20,553 nt of DNA from JAVKLU01 sp031538895. GTDB lineage: Bacteria > Pseudomonadota > Gammaproteobacteria > Burkholderiales > Burkholderiaceae. Positions 15,264 through 20,553 of this stretch are shown here, one piece after another. Position numbers and translations under genes: made by a program. The notes below the pieces were generated by a model that was not told where the DNA came from, ran no database searches, and worked only from the letters and a program-made list of their open reading frames with translations. The stretch lies in contig JAVKLU010000058.1 in assembly GCA_031538895.1 (NCBI GenBank), positions 1 through 20,553 on the forward strand, given 5' to 3'. Within the stretch, counting starts at the first letter, position 1. Every line of letters starts with the position of its first letter.

Positions 15264-15272
15264 GGCCATGCC
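15264..15272 (+). repeat. Right copy of the 9-bp direct repeat flanking the insertion
   Basis: GGCCATGCC recurs here after the IS91 internal piece. Reading on in the folK frame gives GHA-CSKP and TAG at 15285-15287, the presumed original end of folK. With the neighbouring bases it forms CAGGC-cat-GCCTG. Confidence 0.75.
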
Positions 15273-15287
15273 TGTTCAAAGCCTTAG
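15273..15287 (+). pseudogene. folK: Displaced original 3' end of folK
   Basis: TGT TCA AAG CCT TAG follows the right repeat in the same frame in which the left repeat is read in folK. Joining 10997 to 15264 would give FolK ending SVFGHACSKP (194 aa), close to the present 187 native residues plus tail. This is a reconstruction from one sequence. Confidence 0.55.
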
Positions 15288-15384
15288 CGAGCATGAATAA
15301 ACTCGGCCCCTTGAAAAGCTGCCGAAGTGTGCCCCGAAGGGAAAGACTGATCGCTACCGTTTGGGCGCTCAGCCGCGCTCAATT
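15288..15384. other. Intergenic spacer between displaced folK end and dnaE end
   Basis: These 97 nt separate the two convergent genes. I see no clear bidirectional terminator, only weak short stems such as CCC-TTCG-GGG on the minus strand. An 18-bp near-repeat of 14293-14310 starts at 15376 and runs into the dnaE stop. Confidence 0.4.
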
Positions 15385-18300
15385 TCAATACACTATTTTT
15401 GCGTGACCGCACGCAGTATCCAACGCGGCTAAACATTCTTCCGTTGGGCGGACACGCCACACACTGGACAAATTGGCGTGGTATTGAATATCGCCGGCGT
15501 CTGAACTGAGCGTCAAATCAAGATTCAAGGCCAAGCCTTGCGGGTCAAGAAACGGGCGCAAGGTTTCTTTTAATTGCGTGCTCGAAATATGTTTACGTAA
15601 GGCTAACTGAATATATTGCGCATGCTTAGTTCGAATCTGATCTAAGCGATAGATTTCATTGACTTGAATCGACAAGCCGCCCTTATAACGGTCTTCGACG
15701 ACCTTGCCTTCTAGGGCAATAAATTGATCAAGCTTGATCTCGGATAAAAATCGTTCATCAATACGAAATTCGACTTCCTTACTGCCATCGTCAATGACGG
15801 CGATATTCATCAGTCCCCGTTGCGTTTGAATCCGGCGCACTTCCTTGACCACGCCAGCGATATTTTGAATATTTTTTTGCGCGCTTAAATCCGCTAAACG
15901 CGCGCTGCTAATGTGTCGCCATTCGGTTTCATATTGTTGAAACAAATATCCCGACAAGAAAAATCCCAATGCTAATTTTTCTTCCGCCAATTGTTGTGCG
16001 ATCGCCCAAGATTCCGTTGGAGCCAGTTCAATGGGGTCGATGCTCGAATCGCCGGCATCATCAAACAATCCTACTTGCAGCGCGTTGGCGGCTTGAGCTT
16101 CTGCCCATTCATACGCACTGCCAACACTGTTCAATAAAGTCGATCGCGCGGCGGCGCCATTGGGATAAAGCGAATCAAATGCACCGGCGCGGATGAGCGC
16201 TTCGATCGCGCGTTTTTTAACCCGCTGTTTATCAACCCGCGCACAAAAATCAAACAAGTCGGTAAATGGCCCCGCCGCCATCAATCCATCTACGCCACCA
16301 CCTACGCCAACACCATTGCGCGCATCGACTAGGGCCTCTATCGCGCTGCGGCCCAAACCTTTAATCGCGCCCAGGCCGTAACGAATGCTTTTAATGCTGC
16401 CATCACTTTCTTTTTGCGGTAAAAAACGATAGTCTGAAATGTTGATATCTGGCGGCAACAAGGTGACGCCACAGACGGTGCGCGCATCTTGGATCAAAAC
16501 CTTAATGCCGTCGGTATCGTCCATCGCCAAGGTTAAATTGGCGGCCATAAAAATGGCCGGGTAATAATGTTTTAACCACGCGGTCTGATACGCCAGCAAA
16601 GCATAGGCGGCGGCATGCGATTTATTAAACCCATAACCGGCAAACTTAAAAATCAGATCAAAAATTTCATTGGCTTTGAAATCGCTCAACCCATTATTGG
16701 TGGCACGCGCACAAAACACTGCGCGCTGTTTGGACATTTCGACTTCATCTTTTTTACCCATCGCGCGACGCAGCAAATCGGCTTCGGCGAGGCTATACCC
16801 CGCAACGATTTGCGCCATTTGCATCACCTGCTCCTGATACACCATGATTCCATAAGTCTCTTTAAGAATCGCTTCTGTCCGCGGATCCGGGTAATCAAAA
16901 GGCTCCCCCTTTTTACGCCGGCAATAGTCGGGAATAAACTCCATCGGGCCTGGACGGAACAAGGCAACCAGCGCAATGATGTCTTCAAAACGATCCGGCA
17001 AGGCTTCCTTCAACATGCCTTGCATACCGCGACTTTCTAACTGAAACACCGCGACGGTTTGGGCGCGTGATAAATTTTTAAAGACTCCTTTATCGTCCAG
17101 CGGAATGCCGGCCAAATCAATGTCAACTTGCGTCAAGGACGCAATATCTTGCAAACACTGATTCAAAATCGTCAGCGTGGTCAAGCCTAAAAAATCAAAC
17201 TTCACCAAACCGATTGATTCCACATCGTCTTTATCAAATTGCGCGATCACACCTTCATCTTCGCCTTTGGCTTGACGATAGCGCGGACAAAAATGATCCA
17301 AAGGCGCCGGCGCAATCAAAACACCACCCGCATGCATCCCGACATTGCGGATAATTCCTTCGACCTCTTGCGCCAGCGTCACTAAAGCGCTGACCTCTTC
17401 GTTTTCATCAAATTGCTTTTGCAACTCGGGTTCGTCAATCAGTGCTTGCGCTAAAGAAATGCCGACTTTCTGAGGAATTAATTTTGACAAACCTTCACAA
17501 AATGAATAACTGTGCTCTAACACGCGCCCCACATCGCGCAGCGCTCCTTTGGCCGCCATCGTGCCAAAGGTGGCGATTTGTGACACCGCATCACGGCCGT
17601 ATTTTTGACGCACGTATTCAATCACGCGATCGCGACCCCATTGGCAAAAATCAATATCAAAATCGGGCATTGATTGACGCTCTGGATTCAAAAATCGCTC
17701 AAACAACAATTGATATTTCAAAGGGTCCAAATCGGTAATCGATAAGGCATAGGCAACCAAAGACCCGGCACCAGAGCCGCGTCCAGGGCCGACGGGAATG
17801 CCATTTTTTTTACTCCATCCAATAAAGTCGGCGACGATTAAAAAATAACCCGCAAACTTCATTTTCGTAATCGTTTCACACTCAAACGCTAAACGTTCTT
17901 CGTAACGTGGTGTTTCAGCGGCGCGCGTTTCAGGGTCTGGATACAAAGTCTCTAAACGTCGCTTCAGCCCCAGCTGCGCTTCTTGCACAAAAAAATCATT
18001 GACAGAAAATCCGTCAGGTGTTGGAAAGTCAGGCAGCTGCGGCTGTCCCAAGGTCAGCGTTAAATTGCAGCGCTTGGCGATTTCAACACTGTTGCTTATC
18101 GCGCTGGGAATGTCCGCAAATAAAGTCATCATCTGACTTTGCGTCATGAAGTATTGCGAATTCGTAAATACCCGCGCGCGTTTATTGTTGTTCAGCAGCT
18201 CGCCTTGAGCGATACACACTCGCGCTTCATGCGCGCGAAAATCATCAGGGGCAATAAATTGAATCGGATGCGTCGCCACCACCGGTACTTGATGCTGTTG

Positions 18301-18858
18301 CGCCAGCGGCAGCACCGCCGCAAGATACGCCGCTTCGTCCACAGCACCGGCACGTTGTAGTTCCACATAAAAGCGATTTGGAAAGGCCGCCGTCCAACGC
18401 TGCAAGGCGCGCTCGGCGTCCTTGTGGCGACCATCTACCAGCGCGCACCCGATTTCACCTGATTGCGCCCCTGACAAGGCGATCAAACCCTGCGCTTGGG
18501 CAAACCAAGAAAACTCCACAATGGCGCGGCCGTGTTCTTGATTCGTCAACCACGCGCGCGACAGCAAAGAATTAAGCGACTGATAACCTTGATTATTTTG
18601 TACCAGCAGCAAAGCCCGCGTCACGCGCTGGTCTTCACTGCGGACCCACACGTCCGCACCAATAATCGGCTTAATCCCTTGCTTTAACGCGCCTGAATAA
18701 AACTTCACCGTCGCAAATAAATTCGACAAGTCGCTAATGCCCAAAGCGCCCTGTTGATCCGCCGCTGCCGCTGCAATCAAATCAGGGATGCGCACGATTC
18801 CATCAACAACACTGAATTCAGTATGAACGCGTAAATGGACAAAAAAAGGTTGTGGCAT
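15385..18858 (-). CDS. dnaE: DNA polymerase III alpha subunit
   Basis: DnaE is the replicative polymerase subunit of Pol III. From the ATG at 18858 the protein is 1157 aa, close to E. coli (1160). It begins MPQPFFVHLRVHTEFSVVDG, the N-terminal PHP domain. The catalytic aspartates fall at D401 and D403 in PDFDIDFCQWGRDR and at D555 in GLVKFDFLGLTTLT, identical to E. coli numbering. MGKKDEVEM and FNKSHAAAYALLAYQTAWLK follow in the fingers region, then helix-hairpin-helix and OB-fold parts (IAGVVKEVRRIQTQRGLMNIAVIDD). The open frame extends 33 codons upstream to 18957, but that part overlaps the DoxX gene and does not match the family, so I reject it. No clear ribosome site precedes 18858. The gene converges with folK. 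The C-terminus (HAKIVY) looks native. Confidence 0.98.
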   Translation of the reverse strand: MPQPFFVHLRVHTEFSVVDGIVRIPDLIAAAAADQQGALGISDLSNLFATVKFYSGALKQGIKPIIGADVWVRSEDQRVTRALLLVQNNQGYQSLNSLLSRAWLTNQEHGRAIVEFSWFAQAQGLIALSGAQSGEIGCALVDGRHKDAERALQRWTAAFPNRFYVELQRAGAVDEAAYLAAVLPLAQQHQVPVVATHPIQFIAPDDFRAHEARVCIAQGELLNNNKRARVFTNSQYFMTQSQMMTLFADIPSAISNSVEIAKRCNLTLTLGQPQLPDFPTPDGFSVNDFFVQEAQLGLKRRLETLYPDPETRAAETPRYEERLAFECETITKMKFAGYFLIVADFIGWSKKNGIPVGPGRGSGAGSLVAYALSITDLDPLKYQLLFERFLNPERQSMPDFDIDFCQWGRDRVIEYVRQKYGRDAVSQIATFGTMAAKGALRDVGRVLEHSYSFCEGLSKLIPQKVGISLAQALIDEPELQKQFDENEEVSALVTLAQEVEGIIRNVGMHAGGVLIAPAPLDHFCPRYRQAKGEDEGVIAQFDKDDVESIGLVKFDFLGLTTLTILNQCLQDIASLTQVDIDLAGIPLDDKGVFKNLSRAQTVAVFQLESRGMQGMLKEALPDRFEDIIALVALFRPGPMEFIPDYCRRKKGEPFDYPDPRTEAILKETYGIMVYQEQVMQMAQIVAGYSLAEADLLRRAMGKKDEVEMSKQRAVFCARATNNGLSDFKANEIFDLIFKFAGYGFNKSHAAAYALLAYQTAWLKHYYPAIFMAANLTLAMDDTDGIKVLIQDARTVCGVTLLPPDINISDYRFLPQKESDGSIKSIRYGLGAIKGLGRSAIEALVDARNGVGVGGGVDGLMAAGPFTDLFDFCARVDKQRVKKRAIEALIRAGAFDSLYPNGAAARSTLLNSVGSAYEWAEAQAANALQVGLFDDAGDSSIDPIELAPTESWAIAQQLAEEKLALGFFLSGYLFQQYETEWRHISSARLADLSAQKNIQNIAGVVKEVRRIQTQRGLMNIAVIDDGSKEVEFRIDERFLSEIKLDQFIALEGKVVEDRYKGGLSIQVNEIYRLDQIRTKHAQYIQLALRKHISSTQLKETLRPFLDPQGLALNLDLTLSSDAGDIQYHANLSSVWRVRPTEECLAALDTACGHAKIVY

Positions 18859-18907
18859 AAAAATGACCAAAATAAAAACAAAGTGCTCGGTTGGTGGATG
18901 CTCAAAC

Positions 18908-19342
18908 TTATTTGTCTTCGCCCAGGAAGGCATCCAAACTAAAGCGTCCAGGGCCAATAATCATCAGCAATTGAAACGCTCCCAAAATAATCAGGTTCTT
19001 GATAAAGTACAAAAACTGTTCCGCGTGGCTTGGGTTATGAATCACAAAAGTTACTGGCAAAAACCAGATAAACAAGGCCAGCGACGCGATCCGCAATTTA
19101 AAGCCGGACAGAATCGCCAAGCCCGCAACCAGTTCTATCGTCGCGGTCATACTGATCCACAGCATCGCTTGCGTAAACTGCGCTAACAAGGCCGTGTACG
19201 CATCCACGTTAATCAATTTCTCGGCGCCAGAGACGATAAACGCGCCGCCAATTAGCACGCGCCCAATCAATAATTGCATATCTCGCGTTTGTTGCGCAAG
19301 GGCCGATTCTTGACGATCATTTGAAGTCGGTATCAAAGACAT
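18908..19342 (-). CDS. DoxX family membrane protein
   Basis: This 144-aa protein has four predicted membrane segments, roughly LLIGRVLIGGAFIVSGAEKL, MLWISMTATIELVAGLAIL, IASLALFIWFLPVTFVI and NLIILGAFQLLMIIGPG. The opening GRVLIGGAFIVSGAEKL matches the DoxX/SURF4-like family start (R..L...F..sG..Kl), and the end with GPGRFSLDAFL is also family-like. DoxX proteins sit in the inner membrane and have varied or unknown roles in thiol or redox functions, so no specific activity is claimed. GAGAGGAT at 19348-19355 gives a good ribosome site for the ATG. dnaE starts 49 nt downstream on the same strand, so the two could be co-transcribed. The rsmI stop is 43 nt upstream. Confidence 0.88.
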   Translation of the reverse strand: MSLIPTSNDRQESALAQQTRDMQLLIGRVLIGGAFIVSGAEKLINVDAYTALLAQFTQAMLWISMTATIELVAGLAILSGFKLRIASLALFIWFLPVTFVIHNPSHAEQFLYFIKNLIILGAFQLLMIIGPGRFSLDAFLGEDK

Positions 19343-19385
19343 ATTCCATCCTCTCGATTAAATACAAGGAGCTTCTATAAATTTC

Positions 19386-20321
19386 TTACGCGTCTGGTGT
19401 TGAATCTGATGTTGAAAGACTCGCATCATTCGAATCACTTGCATCACTCGCAAACGCGAGGGCGCGATTGTAAAGAGCATTTTTACGCGCGCCGGTAATT
19501 TGCGCGCTCAATCGCACCGCTTGGGCTAAGGGCAATTCCGCCATTAAACATTGCAGCACTTTATCGTCCAGTTGCGCCGAATGTTCTGGCGCGATTAAGC
19601 GCAATAACACCACGAACTCGCCACGTTCGGGAATCAGCGACAAATCCGTCAGTTCTCCCAAAGTGCTGCGATGTACCGTTTCAAATTGTTTCGTTAACTC
19701 GCGCGCCAAAACAATCGCCGTTTGCGCGGGGAAAATTTCTTGCATCGCGCCAATCAATGCATGGATGCGATGCGGCGCTTCAAACGCGATCAATATCCCG
19801 ACAAAATTTTGATAGTGTTTGAGCGCCTCTAGGCGCGCATTTTTACTGGCGGGCAAAAATCCGATAAAGCAACTGGCCGCAGCTTCCCAGCCACAAATTG
19901 ATAACGCGCTCACCATTGCGCTGGCCCCGGGCAAAGGAATCACCGCATAACCGGCCGCGCCGGCCGCCGACACCAATCGACTGCCCGGATCTGAAATCGC
20001 AGGCGTTCCGGCGTCGCTCAACAAGGCCACGCGTGCGCCACGCGCCAAATGTTGCAATACCTCAGCTAAGGCTTCCTCTTCATTATGTTGATGCACACTT
20101 ACATACTGAAACTGCGTCAGGTCAAATCCGTACTGACACAGCAGATGCCGCGTTGTGCGCGTATCTTCACACGCTAAAACCTGACACTGCCCCAGCGTCC
20201 ACAACGCACGCACTGAAATATCCGCTAAATTACCAATGGGTGTGGCAACCACAAACAGCGCCCCTTTAGGATAATGTTGGTCTTTGACCAGTTGAGCAAA
20301 ATCAGCAGATGGTGGGAACAT
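19386..20321 (-). CDS. rsmI: 16S rRNA (cytidine-1402-2'-O)-methyltransferase
   Basis: RsmI methylates the ribose of C1402 in the decoding centre of 16S rRNA using S-adenosylmethionine. The 311-aa protein has the tetrapyrrole-methylase-type fold with LFVVATPIGNLADIS (22-36), CEDTRTTRHLL (51-61), LLSDAGTPAISDPG (100-113), PLPGASA (129-135) and FIGFLPA followed by FEAPHRI. These are the family hallmarks. The C-terminus ends in a Ser/Asp/Ala-rich tail partly encoded by three 9-bp repeats (19421-19447), which looks like slippage and is probably disordered. The ATG at 20321 has no strong Shine-Dalgarno sequence. The usual divergent neighbour yraN is not seen next to it; instead a repeat element lies upstream. 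It heads the leftward run with the DoxX gene and dnaE. Confidence 0.96.
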   Translation of the reverse strand: MFPPSADFAQLVKDQHYPKGALFVVATPIGNLADISVRALWTLGQCQVLACEDTRTTRHLLCQYGFDLTQFQYVSVHQHNEEEALAEVLQHLARGARVALLSDAGTPAISDPGSRLVSAAGAAGYAVIPLPGASAMVSALSICGWEAAASCFIGFLPASKNARLEALKHYQNFVGILIAFEAPHRIHALIGAMQEIFPAQTAIVLARELTKQFETVHRSTLGELTDLSLIPERGEFVVLLRLIAPEHSAQLDDKVLQCLMAELPLAQAVRLSAQITGARKNALYNRALAFASDASDSNDASLSTSDSTPDA

Positions 20322-20361
20322 AGTGGTCAGTAAATGTATGGCGTAGATTATCGGGGAAGCT

Positions 20362-20376
20362 ATATGAATCTCATAT
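20362..20376. promoter_or_regulatory. Palindrome upstream of rsmI
   Basis: ATATGA-ATC-TCATAT is a perfect 6-bp dyad with a 3-nt centre, 41 to 55 nt before the rsmI start on its promoter side. It could be an operator or part of an AT-rich promoter. No well-spaced -35/-10 pair could be fixed. Confidence 0.25.
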
Positions 20377-20416
20377 CAAGGCGTAATTGGCGTGCGCTTG
20401 TCAAACATGTCAAGGG

Positions 20417-20553
20417 CACTTCTATCAATTCATTTTTGCGGCGAATTGCTTTGTTGCGCGGTACGCGAAATCCTCACGTACTGTATGTACGCTCCGGTTT
20501 CTGTGCGCTGTGCGCCTCGCACTTCATCCGCACATTCTGTATTTATAGAAGTG
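20417..20553. repeat. 137-nt inverted-repeat-bounded element with internal hairpins
   Basis: CACTTCTAT (20417-20425) is the perfect reverse complement of ATAGAAGTG (20545-20553), the last nine bases of the window. Inside are the hairpins CAATTC/GAATTG (20426-20448), CGTAC/GTACG (20477-20491) and GTGCG/CGCAC (20510-20522). There is no credible ORF. The look is that of a small non-autonomous or REP-like dispersed repeat. I have a vague memory of similar sequence between genes in Betaproteobacteria, but I cannot confirm it. The element may continue beyond the window. Confidence 0.55.

Noticed and set aside
15045..15269. Antisense frame of 74 codons over the IS91 fragment
   Set aside because: The + strand frame carries the conserved HUH transposase segment, so the reverse frame is a shadow.
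18859..18957. Upstream extension of dnaE by 33 codons
   Set aside because: It would overlap the 3' end of the DoxX gene and does not resemble DnaE N-termini. The MPQPFFVHLRVH start fits the family.
20364..20553. Open frame starting MNLISRRNWRALVKH at the window end
   Set aside because: It reads through the hairpins of the inverted-repeat element, is rich in Cys, Arg and Phe, and lacks a ribosome site. yraN would be expected to begin differently.
1..20553. tRNA, rRNA, RNase P RNA or CRISPR array
   Set aside because: By eye I found no cloverleaf with CCA-adjacent TTCGA arm, no rRNA or RNase P core motifs and no regularly spaced 25-40 bp repeats. A computed scan could still find a weak candidate.

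Overview
The window reads as a Burkholderiales (Betaproteobacteria) chromosome of medium G+C. Three things point there: a small DUF3460-type gene directly before scpA and panC, beta-type RpoB/RpoC, and an IS91-family element of the kind common in that order. I cannot name the genus.

Layout. Positions 1-5847 hold the 3' part of rpoB and all of rpoC, separated by a 141-nt spacer with two adjacent stem-loops and closed by a likely intrinsic terminator. An orphan GspC-like type II secretion gene follows (6138-6680). A rightward housekeeping run comes next: DUF3460 gene, scpA, panC, pcnB and folK (6824-11045). At the right end a leftward run, rsmI, a DoxX-family membrane protein gene and dnaE, converges on folK. 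The final 137 nt are an inverted-repeat-bounded element.

The accessory part lies between folK and dnaE. About 4.26 kb (11007-15263) is inserted in the 3' end of folK and bounded by a 9-bp direct repeat, GGCCATGCC. Removing the insert plus one repeat copy restores a folK frame ending in GHACSKP. The insert holds the 3' end of an IS91-family element (transposase C-terminus plus origin-side terminus), the tail of an unknown gene, a complete 945-aa PHP-plus-ABC/SMC-type ATPase (TrlF-like), an S24/LexA-like peptidase remnant, a small secreted protein gene, a strong terminator, and an internal IS91 transposase piece carrying the HUH motif. The two IS91 pieces sit at opposite ends in swapped order. 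This suggests integration of a circle that carried one internally deleted IS91 copy.

Functionally, the core genes cover transcription, chromosome segregation, pantothenate and folate synthesis, RNA polyadenylation, replication and rRNA methylation. The TrlF-like ATPase is the best candidate for a defence or nucleic-acid-processing cargo gene. Its upstream operon partner appears to have been cut off by the IS.
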